Position numbers and translations under genes: made by a program. A stretch of 64,000 nt of DNA from Stenopsyche tienmushanensis (taxonomy: Eukaryota; Arthropoda; Insecta; Trichoptera; Stenopsychidae). The notes under the pieces are model-generated. The model was not told the origin of the DNA and did not search any database. It saw only the letters and a list, made by a program, of their open reading frames with translations. Numbering within the stretch: position 1 is the stretch's first letter; each line of letters starts with the position of its first letter. Below, piece after piece: positions 44,291 to 56,049 of the stretch. Location: assembly GCA_008973525.1 (NCBI GenBank), contig WACJ01000192.1, positions 372,001-436,000 of the forward strand, written 5' to 3'.

Positions 44291-45964
44291 TATATTTATC
44301 TATGAAGTTATATCTGATTATTAAAACATTTTACAATGCATTTTCATTTAAACTAAACCAAAAAAGGCAGTTACAACTAAGAAAAAACGTAATAAACGAA
44401 AATATAAAACGATAATTTTCAAGACAACATCAATGTATTTATATTACAAAAACTATATACAATCTATTAGATGCACTAAAGCATAAGTTTAATAGATATT
44501 TGGTTATCTGTCTTATGCTATTATATGCGAGTTCTATTTGTAACATCCTGATAGACTTCATCGTCTTTCGTAACAGTCGAGCTACGTTGAGGTATTTAAA
44601 TTTTCTACTCATTTCAAGTACAATGCAGTGTCTATTTATGCAGCAGAAATTTTCCACAACTCCTAAGACACAGAACTACTTTAAAAAACAATGATTGAAT
44701 ACATAAATTAATTTGTTTTACAAATTTCATCATATCAAATATGATTTGTTTAAAAAGTAACATTTTTATATGATTATCGTCGCTATCTGATTAGTATTCG
44801 TCATTGTTAGCAATCTGAGGTGAAATCAATTTCGCACATTGTTGATAGATATGTATATCAATCTGTGAAAATGATATCTATCGACAGATTTTCAGATGAG
44901 AATTAAAAAGCTATCGTAAATAAGAAATCGCTATATATTATTGCGAAGATCCTTCACTGAATTACAGGTATCTTGTAGCCTTTTCGGTAAAAAAAACTTT
45001 GACAATCGATCCATCGTAGCGCGAGGCTCTGCAATCGACACAGCTCCGGCTGATTATCGAAGACGATGAGCTCTTTTTGTCCATTATCTCTCATCATTGT
45101 ATCCTCGTAGGTTTTCATTTATATTTACAAGTAATTACACCTTGTCTTCATGGAAAAAATAGTAATTCCACGAAGCACTTCTCATCAAGAGAGCAATCTA
45201 AGACGGCGTTGTCGTGCCACGCGTTTGGCTGCCTCGAAGCAGCAATCAACGTCAAGTGGGAAGAAAAACTTTGCGAACTTCATTTCATTTAACTTGAAAC
45301 TGCAGTTGTGAAAAGTTTCAAAACGAATTCCGTATCGCTTCTTGTCGTCTACGTTTTCGTTTATAGTCCGTGCCTTCCCAGCTAAAATTCACACATGGAA
45401 ACGCGTAAGTGCGTTATTTAGCCCCGCAGTGTGCGTGTTAAATTTAAGTGTGTGCGTTTGACCTGATTACGGAGGAAAACAGTGAAATTATAAACATTGA
45501 TATTTGGGTTAAACTCGAGTTTTTCCTGCATTCTCATGCAATGAAAATATTGACCAGCTTACGTGATTGAAGTGGGCCAACGACGGTATTCGTATATATT
45601 AATTTCATGCAAAACTAATCGTTCGCATATCGAGACGACAGTTTATTTTTCTTCCTCTAGGGGATTACAAGTTTTTGGTTAATTAGGTCGTGGATAATTG
45701 AGGCTTATTCAAGTACCCACATCAGTAAGTCTTTATTTATTATTCTGCATTCATTAGAAGGAAATTCGTACCCATAATCACCCCAATTCAATGAAACAGC
45801 GATTGCGTATTAATAATGTTGACATACTTTTCTGGTATACATATATTATTTGAAATCGTTAATAAAATATTTATTTAGTCTAGACCAGTATTTGCTATTT
45901 AAATCAACCTTGAAAACAGTTATATTAAAAAAAAAAACATTTTTGACTTGACGATGATGATGAA
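44291..45964. other. interval with a possible noncoding exon
   Basis: Bases about 45010-45480 are GC-richer than the surroundings. ACCCACATCA followed by GTAAGTCTT near 45724 would serve as a donor. This could be a 5' noncoding exon of the downstream plus-strand ankyrin gene, but no acceptor or coding frame supports it. The rest is AT-rich. Confidence 0.3.
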
Positions 45965-46285
45965 ATTATTAAACCTTTTAAGCCTTAACCTCTTTTAAGT
46001 CAGAGACAGAGAGTGTCTTGCGTACATCGTACGATTGTATAGATCGTTAACCCAAATTTATCGACTAATAATGATATGTGAATGATACAATGAATCGATT
46101 TCAAGTGTATTTTTATGTTTACTTGAAGAAATGACCGAATATTGTGTGCTATCGATAGTGTTTATTTGTTTATGTACAAGCTTCATACACGCTACGACGG
46201 TCCTGACAGATAAGTGGATTTGCACGACGATAAGCGGTGAACAAGCAAATATAGCATCTATGTTTATGATGATAAGAGGCTAAAA
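45965..46285. mobile_element. piggyBac-like MITE family P, copy 2 (inverted)
   Basis: Reverse-complement copy of 36190-36577: AAATTTATCGACTAATAATG, GAATATTGTGTGCTATCGAT and CAGATAAGTGGATTTGC match in order. The TTAA ends are eroded (CCTTAACCTCTTTTAAG on the left). The pair forms a roughly 300-bp inverted repeat about 9.4 kb apart. Confidence 0.65.
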
Positions 46286-47605
46286 AAAATGCAGTTCGAA
46301 AGAATAAATATACTGAAATATTTGCATGCAAGCGAGTTCTTCCCAAATAATATCTTTTTGGATTAGAAAATATCTAAAATCCAGATGTTTGATATTGAAA
46401 TAAGACAATCATATTTTTGAAGGGAAATACATCAATATTTTTGCAAGGTACAAATGGTTATGAGAAAGCAAGACCCTGTTCAGGTCAATATTTGACCAAC
46501 AATACACGCTAAATATTTGTGTACAATTTACAGCCAAAATATGTTAAAAAACAGCACTCATTGTTTGGCATGTATATTATATTTGATCATAACAGTTACA
46601 ACTTTTTTTAAAGCCTTAAACCTGCACTTACCATATGCATTATGCTTCAAATTACACATTGAAGTTTAAAACCCATTGCAATTGAAGCTCATGCAAGTCT
46701 TCGTATTGAGCTTCAAGTTCTATTGTTAGCATATTGAAAAGATGCATTAGCATAGCCTTTCATATTCTGCAGTGCAGAATGAATACATATTTATAAAATC
46801 CAATGTTTACATTTGTATTTTACAGCGATAACGGAATAAATATGGAAATCGTTCTCACAAAGTAAAATAGAGCCGCTATATATTTTCATAACAAGAATAT
46901 AAATACATATATGAATTGATAAATCTTTGTAGTCGCATATCGGTCCCTGTTTTAGGTAATAATTGATGTAAACAATGTTATCAACCACTGCCCTGGCGCA
47001 AAGAAAGTATGACGCCATCGTCGACGTCGATAGCAGTCCTCGATCGGATCGCAATCTACGATATATCGTATCTTAGCAGTCTATGGGTTAACATACTATA
47101 TTTAGATACTTAAAAATTTATAATTCTTTGAATAAATTTAATATTACCAAGTGCCATCATCAAAGGCACCCTTACAATTTTTTACGTGTTTAATCTGTTA
47201 ACAATTGCAAGTGATTAACACGCGCGAGGAGGCATTGATTTGACGTATTTTACCCGTTGCTTATATAAAAGATGCCGCAAACGCAGTGAACGCTATAGGA
47301 GAGATGACTGTACTAAAAAATTGGAACAGAACTTACGGGCTACGATATGATGCAAATGAAATGCTAAATTTTCCACTTAAACATAATCACGAACACATCT
47401 ATTTGAAGTTTATTACTATCAAAACGTTAACGTACATTTTTGATTAATCTATTTGTAACTGTTTCATACAACAATATATCATTATCAGAGTCTAATTTCG
47501 GAACTAAGGCTTATTATAACTTGAAAATACCTCAAATAAAATAATTATAACTCTGCTATTTACAACTTTTTATTGTGATCATTTTAAAATGAATAGTATA
47601 GAATC
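46286..47605. other. AT-rich interval, nothing recognised
   Basis: A small GC-richer patch at 46975-47060 has no family-like frame. No repeat ends were paired. Confidence 0.35.
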
Positions 47606-47890
47606 TATACCAGAGGAGTCAAACTCAAAAGCTAATATGGGCCAAAAATAAAGTATAGGTGGGCCGTAAAAAAACTTAATCCTTGAAAATAAACCTGTTG
47701 GTTTGAAATATCGGATAAAGGTAAAAGTTTAAATATAATTTTGATTCTTAAAAACCGAAAACCTGTTTTTCTAACGTTTTAAATAATTAAAATCATGTAA
47801 ACCTATTTTTAAGTTATGAGTTTGAGGCCCCCTGAACCCATTTCGGCCCTCGATAAGCGCGGTTTCCAATTACGATTTTACTATCACGCG
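47606..47890. repeat. hAT-like MITE remnant (GTCAAACTC-type ends)
   Basis: CCAGAGGAGTCAAACTCAAA at about 47611 and the inverse-type AGTTTGAGGCCCCCTG near 47836 resemble the widespread hAT ends CAGxGGTGTCAAACTC. The interior is AT-rich and non-coding. Confidence 0.5.
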
Positions 47891-48078
47891 GTATCAGGTC
47901 AGAGAAAGACCCGAATTTTTCGATTGAATTATGGTATTTCAACCACGATTTAGGATGAACATATTCTTTGGGTAATTTCTTAGATCCATTGAAATCACTT
48001 TTTGAAGTAAATATGTAGCTGTTAACACAAAATGTTTTTTCTTGAACATTAAATTGCCAGAAAATCTAAGCCAAGTCT

Positions 48079-48223
48079 AGGGCTTCGAACCGTTATTTTT
48101 TTAAATTTCGGTTTTGATTTCGGTTAGGTTCCTAACATTTATATCGTTTCGATTATGGTTTTCGTTTTGGCAAAAATATCAGCTTTACCGGCTGTCGGTT
48201 TTCATTCCAGTTCGAAGCCCTGT
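48079..48223. repeat. short MITE with CTTCGAACCG ends
   Basis: AGGGCTTCGAACCG at about 48080 and its near-inverse CCAGTTCGAAGCCCT at about 48221 define an element of about 145 bp. The interior has imperfect repeats of TTTCGGTTT. It is non-coding; hAT-like by size and end sequence only. Confidence 0.6.
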
Positions 48224-48479
48224 GTGTATTGCTCTTATCACCCCTGGTCTTTTTTCATAATCTTATACTCGTTGTGATAACTGTCCCATGTAACAAACTT
48301 TCTTATAATCCATTGTCGGGTTGTTTTGAGAATCAAGGTACTTAAGAAATGAGATCAGGCGTTTGTTTTGGTAGTTAAAGCACAAGCATCATCCTTATTG
48401 CTCCTGAAGAGTTTTTTCGAGTTTCAGCACAATTTTTTAAATATTATGGGCCGCAAAAATATTCGTTGTGGGTCGCGAG

Positions 48480-49311
48480 TAGGGAATCCAATCCCGGGAT
48501 CCCGGACAGTTTTAGGTGCTCATGAGTCCCGGGATTAGTTTACATAGTCCCGAAAAATTCGGGATTGAAATTTGTAACTAACAAAAATTGTTCACTTCAC
48601 CAGCACGATGAAGGCTACTAAATCGAGATATTCCCGTCGAAATCTGGACGCTTGGGAACAGTGACGTAACTACTAATTGACGAGCTTAGGCGACGCCTAG
48701 GGGCAGTAACTGTCTAATCTATGTATACATATATAGAGTACATATATGTTTTTCAAATTGTTATATTAATATTTCCCTACCGGTGATGTATTTACTACAC
48801 CTCGACTCTAATAATGGGAATATTGATATGAAATATAATAGATACGGGGCTCAGAATTTTTGTATTCCTCCGTAATATAATTACGAATCACATCAAAGTA
48901 TTATAGTATATAAGTATTCATTTGCAGCGACGGAAATAAATAATTTATCGGGAAATCGGGTTTTAGTTCGTGTCTCAGCAGAAAGGAATTTTATCAGTCA
49001 CAGTCACACATGGTGTTATATGAAAATGGGGGCTCACGCGATCATCAACTCGAACTAGCACTTAAATATCTGATGATGTCTGAGTGTGGAGGCTGAGCAT
49101 GCATATTCAGCAGCAAGTTGCCTGGCTTCCAAAATCAGATTCAGATTAAATGACTTAACACTCGACGCTTTAATGTTACTTCGGACATATTTTCAAATTT
49201 AACTTTTGATCAAATTTATTAATATAATTTCTTAAATTACTGAAAATACCAGTCCTGGGATCCCGGAACTGATCCCGGGATAGTCTAATGCAATCCCGAA
49301 ATCCCGGATCT
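48480..49311 (+). mobile_element. hAT-like element family B, copy 2
   Basis: Starts TAGGGAATCCAATCCCGGGA and ends near GCAATCCCGAAATCCCGGAT. At 49020-49200 the plus strand in two frames reads GGSRDHQLELALKYLM and FSSKLPGFQNQI, the broken hAT dimerisation domain (AASCLxxKIRxRLNDLTLDA region). The left half carries an insert-like block starting CAGTGACGTAACTACTAATT, shared by copies 1 and 3. Confidence 0.7.
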
Positions 49312-49312
49312 A

Positions 49313-49572
49313 TACTAGCGGTTTTTAAACTTATGTAGTCCATGGACCCCATTCAATTATTTTTAGCGGACCCCATTCCAACCCTTGTGGCTTAATTTTT
49401 CAAACAAACTAAAATTTCTTGGTCAATTATTGATCAAAATAGATCTTCTTATAATGTTTTCTGTAAATACTTCCTCGAAAATATCTTGTTCAAGTATAGA
49501 TAAATCCTTTTTTATATATTCGCGGACCCCCAGTGGTCTCCGAACCCATGATTAAGAGTCGCTGGTTTATAC
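49313..49572. repeat. MITE with GGACCCC-rich ends
   Basis: AGCGGTTTTTAAACTTATGT then AGTCCATGGACCCC at the left, and GCGGACCCCCAGTGGTCTCC then AGAGTCGCTGG at the right, form imperfect inverted ends of a hAT-like non-autonomous element of about 260 bp. Confidence 0.5.
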
Positions 49573-49887
49573 TATAGATGCTTCTAGAATCTAGATTAAA
49601 AAAATCTGTCTGAATATCTGTATGAAATCTGTACTCTGGTGCTACTCCCAAGTATTTGCTAATTAATACAATAACAGGGATCGTTACAACATTGATCGTT
49701 GTTGAATATATGACGATAAAAAGGAAAGCTTTTAATAGGATGTGTATTGAAAAATATGTATTATTTTGTCGTCCATTTAATAGCCATCATTGTGGTTGTT
49801 TAAGCTTTATAAATAATAAATATTTTTTCAAAAGTCGTTATACTCTCATTTTTCTACTTTACATTTTAAAAGATGGGTTGTGTGTTT

Positions 49888-50060
49888 AAAAGTGTGTTGT
49901 GTAACATATAATAAAATAGGCTTGCTACTGGTGTAGTAGTTGTTTTATACTACGTATACATGCACACATACACATAGTAGACACACTATAAACGATTCTC
50001 TTTCTCTTTCCGATCAACTACCGTTTGGAGTTTCACTTTTCGTGATGTTCAAGTCAATTT
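49888..50060 (+). repeat. family C repeat, copy 4
   Basis: GTGTTGTGTAACATATAATA, TAGGCTTGCTACTGGTGTAG, CGTTTGGAGTTTCACTTTTC and GTGATGTTCAAGTCAATTTA match the other copies; the GCGCATGCGC core is lost here. Confidence 0.7.
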
Positions 50061-50317
50061 ACCAACATACAGAATTGTCGCATTGTTTTCAAATAGTAAT
50101 ACTTATTGGCACATATTCTATAATATTGATTCAAAATAAGGAGAAAACAGCGTTGTTGAAATTGTTTGTGCTCTTTTCGCTTCAATTAGTATTTTTTATG
50201 TCCATGGCAGATTGTGAATATGGTTTATTCAGCATATTTTAAAAATAGTGTTGTGATTAAAAACGGGTGTTTAAATAGATAAATTCGATATATATTTTTT
50301 AATGGGATGGCATAGCC

Positions 50318-51788
50318 ATGAAGCTGGGTGGTATGGAGAAAAAGCCCAAAGTAATCGAAAGAAAAACCAAAGTAGCCAACGGCATACTGAGGAAGCAGAC
50401 GTTGTTGAACAACAACAACATAGTGAAAAATCTAAATGAGAAAGTAAAGAAGGGTAGTGTGGGGAAAGCCACCCCAAAGAGGAAGGTTAGTCCGGTGGGG
50501 GCCGCGGAGGTGACGGCGCCCTCCCTGCCGCAGGGGTGTACCCCTCTCATGTACGCCTGCCAACAGGCTGACGAGAGACTGGTCGCTGAAATACTGAAGA
50601 AAGAGGTTAGTCCCACTTCAACTTACACTCTAAAAGGTACTTCTAATTTCCTTTGTGCTTATCGCCCCCGTACATTTAACTCAATTGCCATGTCTCATAT
50701 TTAACCAACGCTTCAGAGCATTCACAAATTGACCCTGACCGTGAACAATCGCGAAAGTGGTGATTAACACATTGTCGTTAAGTATGATATAAATGCATGT
50801 ATTTATATAAAAGTTTTGTAAGTAATAGGCATAAAATTCATAAATCTTGATTAGATCTAATATGTTTTAAAACAACGTGGAAAATTAGCACCAAGCAAAA
50901 TCTATTTTTGGTCTCTCTTTGAGTGTGGGTAAAAATAAAATTATTTATACAAATACGAGTATTAGTGGAAATAGGGACAATGCCACGTTTTTCGTGCGGC
51001 AATTAAGCGATTTGTTTGCGCAGATATATTTTGACATTTTCATGACTAGTCGCCTTAAAGTTGGATCAGTCGACCATTAACGGTCGGAGCGAATAGAAAT
51101 ATTCCCCGACGGGTCTCTTATAATAATGAACAACGACTATTCGGAGCAAATAATAAATATTAAATTTTGTGTACTGTTGGGAAAATCGGAAAATGACACG
51201 TACGAAATGTTGGAGGAAGCTCACGGTGACGAAGTGATGATAAAGGAAAACGTTTTCTATTGGTACAGCATGTTTCAACATTTCGATATTCATTTTTATT
51301 TTAGCGAACAGCTGAGGGGATTAGAAACGTATGAAAATGCTGAAAAGGTCAGAAATCATTTTTCTACAAAAAAAAAAAATTAAATGTCAAATACTATGCT
51401 ATTTAAGACTTATTCCATAACTAAATAAATTTCGTCAAATCATTCTATTTTCTATTTAATTCATTGAACAACAACCTTAATTTAATCAGCAGTGTGCGTT
51501 GAATAATGATTTAATGTTTGTTTGAACAGCCTGGATCGGTTTTAAAAAGGGATCGTACCCTGAAGACGGCTCTGCACTACTGCTTCGACAACCCAACAGC
51601 AGCAACGGCAGATCGGATTGTGATGGCAGCTCCAGCTTTGCTGGAAGCTCGTGATCAAGATGGATTTACTTCGCTTCATCTCGCTGTCATCCAAGGCAAC
51701 ATGCCTTTGGTCACCTTCTTGCTGGCTAACAACGCCGATGTCATGGCTATGGACAACGAAAAGCACTCGGTCGTTCATTGGGCAACAG
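50318..51788 (+). CDS. ankyrin-repeat protein, two exons (partial gene)
   Basis: Exons 50318-50605 and 51530-51788 join in phase 0 and encode 182 residues plus one base. The first exon has a Lys-rich leader (MEKKPKVIERKTKVANGILR), then PQGCTPLMYACQQADERLVA, the first ankyrin unit. The second exon holds DRTLKTALHYCFDNPTAATA, then ARDQDGFTSLHLAVIQGNMP, LVTFLLANNADVMAMDNEKH and SVVHWATG: two further units with the TALHxA/TSLHLAV signature. The donor after ATG is GTAACT (phase 1). An in-frame TAA lies 15 bases before the first ATG, but an acceptor-like CATAG just before it could also admit an upstream exon. Later exons are not intact in the window (see 53300-53640). Ankyrin repeats mediate protein binding; the specific ortholog was not recognised. 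Confidence 0.7.
50606..51122. other. first part of the ankyrin gene intron
   Basis: AT-rich intron sequence. The intron continues through the mariner relic at 51123-51380 to the TTGAACAG acceptor at 51529. Confidence 0.45.
51123..51380 (+). mobile_element. mariner-type transposase fragment (N-terminal HTH), in the ankyrin gene intron
   Basis: The plus frame reads SEQIINIKFCVLLGKSENDT then YEMLEEAHGDEVMIKENVFY and WYSMFQ, matching the N-terminal helix-turn-helix of mariner/Mos-type transposases (NIKFCxKLGKSxTETYxML...YGDExMSRxxVFEW). Open over 85 codons, but later text diverges and the catalytic part is absent. Confidence 0.75.
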
Positions 51789-52064
51789 GTAACTCTTTGT
51801 AATTATCTTTTATTGCGGAACTAAATTCACAATCTGCATGTCCGAAATATCAGAATAAAATAATTCAATATTTGGTGGTTTCAAAGCAGAAAAATTAAGA
51901 ATTCTAAAATGTTCTCCAAATGTAAAAAAATCTATGATAGAATGTAGCTTATGTTGGAAAGTTTGAATATTTATATATTAGAATAACTAAGATTTTTAAA
52001 GTGAAATTTTTATAAACGCATATAAACGTATGGAAAATTGGCCTGAGCGTCACGAAAAGTCCAA
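51789..52064. other. ankyrin gene intron, AT-rich
   Basis: No feature seen between the exon end and the hAT-like insertion. Confidence 0.4.
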
Positions 52065-52625
52065 AAGGGAATCCAATCCCGAGCCAAAATTTCGATCCCG
52101 GGATTTCGGGATTTCTTTCTGCTGAGACACGGACTAAAACTCGCAAAATTCCCGATTCCCCGACAGATTATTTATTTCCGTTGCTGCAGATGATTACTTA
52201 TATACTATAATACTTTGATGTAATTCGTAATTATATTACGGAGGAATAAAAAAATTCTGAAGCCCGTATCTATTATATTTCATATCGATATTCCCATTAT
52301 TAGAGTCGAGGTGTAGTAAATACATCACCGGTAGGGAAAGCTTAATATAACAATTTGAAAAATATATATGTACTGTATATATGTATACATAGAATAGACA
52401 GTTACTGCCCCTAGGCGTCGCCTAAGCTCTTCAATTAGTAGTTACGCCATTGTTTCCAAGCGTCTAGATTTCGGCGGGAATGTCTCGATTTAGTAGCATT
52501 CGTCGTGCTGCTGATGTGTACGATTTCTCTTAGATACAAATTTCAATCCCGAATTTTTCAGGATTACGTTTAATAATCTCGGGATTCTTAAGTACCTAAA
52601 ACTGTCCGGGATTGGATTCCCTAGT
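52065..52625 (-). mobile_element. hAT-like element family B, copy 3
   Basis: The inverted ends are GGGAATCCAATCCCGAGCC at about 52068 and GGGATTGGATTCCCTAG near 52624. The internal order (GGAGGAATAAAAAAATTCTG, CCCGTATCTATTATATTTCA, CATCACCGGTAGGGAAAG, GACAGTTACTGCCCCTAGGC) equals copy 1. No coding sequence remains. About 560 bp. Confidence 0.7.
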
Positions 52626-53299
52626 TATTGATGAAAATAGTAAGGTATTCAGATCAAATATCAGGTTGACTGTAGGAAAACACATTGATTATAATCCTTT
52701 TTGTTTGCTTAGATTACTTCTTGAAATATGATTTTCGAGTATAGTTTGAAGAATTTATGAAATAGAACAAATTTTGGTTTATTTTTTGTTATGTTTATAC
52801 ACAGCTTATTTTGCTTTGCGCTTGATCATCTGGCGTTTTTATTTTTTTTTATAAGATAAATATGCCTTACTTCATCAAATGCTTTTTCAATGTCTATAAA
52901 ACAGATGTAGACAGGTTTGCAACATATTTAGAGCAGTGTTTCTCTCAGTTTGGAAGGCGTTTTTTACTGGGTGATCAAATTAAATTGCTCAAATAATGGA
53001 TGTTGTTTCTTTTGCGATCACACCATGAACTTTTGACTGTTGTCATGTGTTCAAATTGTGTTTAAAAAGTACATGTCATTTGGTGCTTGTTATAAATGTA
53101 TATAGTCGGCATTATATTGTTATTGGAAGCGATAAACCCACCACATCTCAGCTTCGAGAGCCACAGTTTAGGCGTCGCCGATCCAAATATTACAAACATA
53201 GCGTGATTACTCGAAATAGCTATTATTCCACAACAAAGCGAGTAAAAGTTCATAAAGCACGTAAGTTTTGTTGAATATTTGCGTTTAATGAATTTGTTA
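52626..53299. other. interval before the decayed ankyrin exon
   Basis: AT-rich with a GC-richer patch at 53125-53200 (GATAAACCCACCACATCTCA), open in one frame but with no recognised motif. Confidence 0.3.
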
Positions 53300-53640
53300 T
53301 GTCGTAGACGAAATTGAAGTTCTAAAGACAGCGGCGGCAGCATTGGCTGTTAAGAGCCGTAGCTTTATTTATGGTTTGTCAAGGTTTCACCGGCGGTTGC
53401 GATTCTAATCCACCGACATGCATTGCCAACAATCAGACCTCTGCTGGCATGATGGATTTGCTAATCGCGCATATCATCGCGATAAACGCTTGTAGTGGCA
53501 TTCGCGAAACCTCGCAATCCATTAGGGCGGTTACGAGCTTTCTACTATTTGTGTACACAACCTGGTTAGCTTGGATGACAGTGATTTCCACACACCGCCA
53601 CAGCGGGATGAGCCTCCATTGCCCATTCGTGTGGAGCAAG
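53300..53640 (+). pseudogene. decayed ankyrin-repeat exon
   Basis: The stretch begins with acceptor-like TCGTAG then ACGAAATTGAAGTTCTAAAG, reading DEIEVLKTAAAALA, the ankyrin turn (GExEVLKxLLAAGA). Further frames give NPPTCIANNQTSAGMMDLL, INAC then degenerate text for a GRxPIHWAAS unit (TCCATTAGGGCGGTTACGAG: one inserted base relative to a PIHWAATS frame), and SGMSLHC for TPLHCAA. Reading needs several frame changes, so the piece cannot be translated as a unit. It fits the position and phase expected for the next exon of the gene at 50318-51788. It is directly followed by a hAT-like relic. Confidence 0.5.
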
Positions 53641-53644
53641 AATA

Positions 53645-54108
53645 CAAAATATACGGCCCGCGGGCCGCATGCGGCCCGTTATTAATATTTTTGCGGCCCG
53701 ACCAACAAAACGTACACAAGAGTGCCTAATTAAAGCTGCAGAAATTGTTTATCCAGAAATGCAGAAAGAGTTATAGATTTGGTCACCAATTTAAAGTGAT
53801 CAGATCGAAAATGCGTTGTCAAATATCAAAAGATTATCAATTTCATGAGATCTCGATGCTCAAATCAGCGACGATTCTTAGCTTCTTTAGATGAATTAGA
53901 ATGCAAATATTATGATTTGTCTTAATATACCGAGGTATTTATGCTAGTTCTCCCACCCCGAGAAGTAGGAAAGATAGTAACATATATGAAAAGCCAAGTG
54001 GTAGGATGAAAGCATTACATAATCCTTATCCTTGTTTTATTTCTGCACGTTTTGGAATGAACCTGCGTTTATTCCTATGCGGGCCGCAAGTTTGACACCC
54101 TTGGTGTA
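53645..54108. mobile_element. hAT-like relic with GCGGCCCG / TTTGACACCC ends
   Basis: The left end has GGCCCGCGGGCCGCATGCGG and the right end GGGCCGCAAGTTTGACACCC then TTGG, the inverse of the common hAT start CAAGGGTGTCAAACTTGCGG. The interior at 53760-53990 has broken frames (ATCTCGATGCTCAAATCAGC). Non-functional. Confidence 0.6.
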
Positions 54109-54459
54109 AAACCCACTGCGAATCGATGATAACTTCATGGACTTCATCGGGAATGGCATTGACAGCTGCGAGTGTAACCTCAGCAAGAAATGTCTATCAA
54201 TTTCATTGAATTTCGCTCAATATTCTTGTGGATTGTCTAATAGGCATATGAATATGGATAGTGTATGGGCACCCTTTAATTAATGACTTTATAATCATCT
54301 TCACTATCGTGTGACAATCGTGTGTTCGAGCTGCAACATACCATGCATGACGCAATATCATAAACAATGCATACGTATTTATATTATTTTAATGTCTAGC
54401 GCGGTAGAAGTGAACATTTGCCGCTCCTAGTAAATGGTGATTTTAAATGGAAATTGTTA

Positions 54460-54540
54460 GATGTGTGTTGTGTAATATACAATAAAATAGGCTTGCTACT
54501 GGTGTAGTGGTTACTTTATGCGACGTATAGACACACACAT
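54460..54540 (+). repeat. family C repeat, copy 5 (5' half)
   Basis: GTGTTGTGTAATATACAATA, AATAGGCTTGCTACTGGTGT and AGTGGTTACTTTATGCGACG match copies 4 and 6. The copy breaks off where the family A element starts (CAGAGGCGCAACGAGGGTAT). Confidence 0.7.
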
Positions 54541-54542
54541 AG

Positions 54543-54900
54543 TCAGAGGCGCAACGAGGGTATGACTTGCCCCTTCTCCTTTACACCGTTAAATAACACT
54601 ATTACAAATGTATTAAATGTAAATAATATTTATAATATACATAATATTGTAAATCAGCCTTATGAGGGAGCGTCCGTGATCGTACATATCAAAGAAGGCC
54701 GCATGAGGATACGCATTTATTCCCAAAAAGGCCCTAAAAGAGAACGGAGTGGCCACAAGGTCTGTATGTTCAACCGGTCCATTTTTCGGACCGCTGATAT
54801 GATGAATGAACGCCTCGCGATCGGACGCCATACCCGGAAATGTCTATAGAACGATTACGAACTTTCTTTACAAAACGAAGTTGTCCGTCTTGTGTCCATT
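54543..54900 (+). mobile_element. hAT-like element family A, copy 2
   Basis: Starts CAGAGGCGCAACGAGGGTAT, close to the end of copy 1 (CAGGGCCGTAACGAGGGTAT). Internal GGGAGCGTCCGTGATCGTAC, AACCGGTCCATTTTTCGGAC and CGAAGTTGTCCGTCTTG match copies 1, 3 and 4. The 3' end is missing. A 95-codon open frame exists but is shared by repeats of no known domain. Confidence 0.6.
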
Positions 54901-56049
54901 TTGTGTTGACTAACAAATTATATCCACATTCCTGATTAACTAGTAAATCTTTTATTTCCACTATACTAATGGTTTTAAAATCGACACATCATTAATACTA
55001 TGAGTTAAAAACAACAACTTTTTTATCCATTCGAATAAAAAAAATGTGTTATTCAATATTTATATAAAGGCTTTTTAACTTTGTTTAAGAATTCATATTG
55101 TCATTGATCCTTAATTAAATCCTTAATAACTCATCATGAGCCGTGCTCGCGTTTTCGCGTGATAGCCGAAATAACATTTCAACGTCATTTTTAACACGCA
55201 TAACGCGTGAGCTGACTTTCACGATTGTAATGTTGATTTAACCATCTGAAATTGTTCTCTAACTATGTCTTATTTAGAATTTAACCAATTTTGCTGCTTA
55301 TATGATACCTGCAAAAACGAAGTCACATTCTTTAAAATGTTTAACATCAGTTTGATTTATTTACCTTGTTAATATTGTTCATTTCTTGCTAAAAGCTCGT
55401 TTTTTTGCCTGATTTAATTTAAAAAATATTTGTTTAATTTATTAGTATGCGATACGTGATTGAAAGTTGACGTTTGAAGAGTAATAATACGTGGTTGTAT
55501 TATTTGGCTACTCGCCCACCCTTGTCCCTTTCAGGAATCGAGGCTGAAAATGTATTGATTAATAATTACGAAGTCTAGGAATGTGTACAGCGATTTCTAT
55601 GATACTACAACAAACTTTAAGCTGCATTTCTGTACGCTGAAGTATGAAAATAATTGCAGTCATCGTCAAAAATCTCTTTTATGCGCAAGAAATAAAAGAC
55701 CAATTCAAATAACTATGCATAGAGTATAGTTTTATTATGCTCATTTATGATCAATAAAATATTGCAAAAACATAGAAATTGCTTAATAAAAATAGATGTA
55801 TTATTCATAATGGCAATTTAACATAGACGTTGGCGACTGCAGAACGCCCTTAAATTTTCATCATTTTCAAGCATGAGGTGCCTCTGCGGTATCGACTGGT
55901 GAGGTCACCGACTCTATGTATTTGATATGGTCTGATTGATAGTATATTTTTAACCTGTTCGTTATTATTATACAATCAAACAAATTGTAATCGAGTGTAA
56001 AATTGATACGATAAATTGTTCATTAAGAAAAGCTCATGCTGAAAAATTT
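54901..56049. other. AT-rich interval, nothing recognised
   Basis: No coding or repeat signal could be supported. Confidence 0.35.

Noticed and set aside
51542..51778. Minus-strand frame opposite the second ankyrin exon
   Set aside because: Shadow of the ankyrin coding strand; no start or splice logic on the minus strand.
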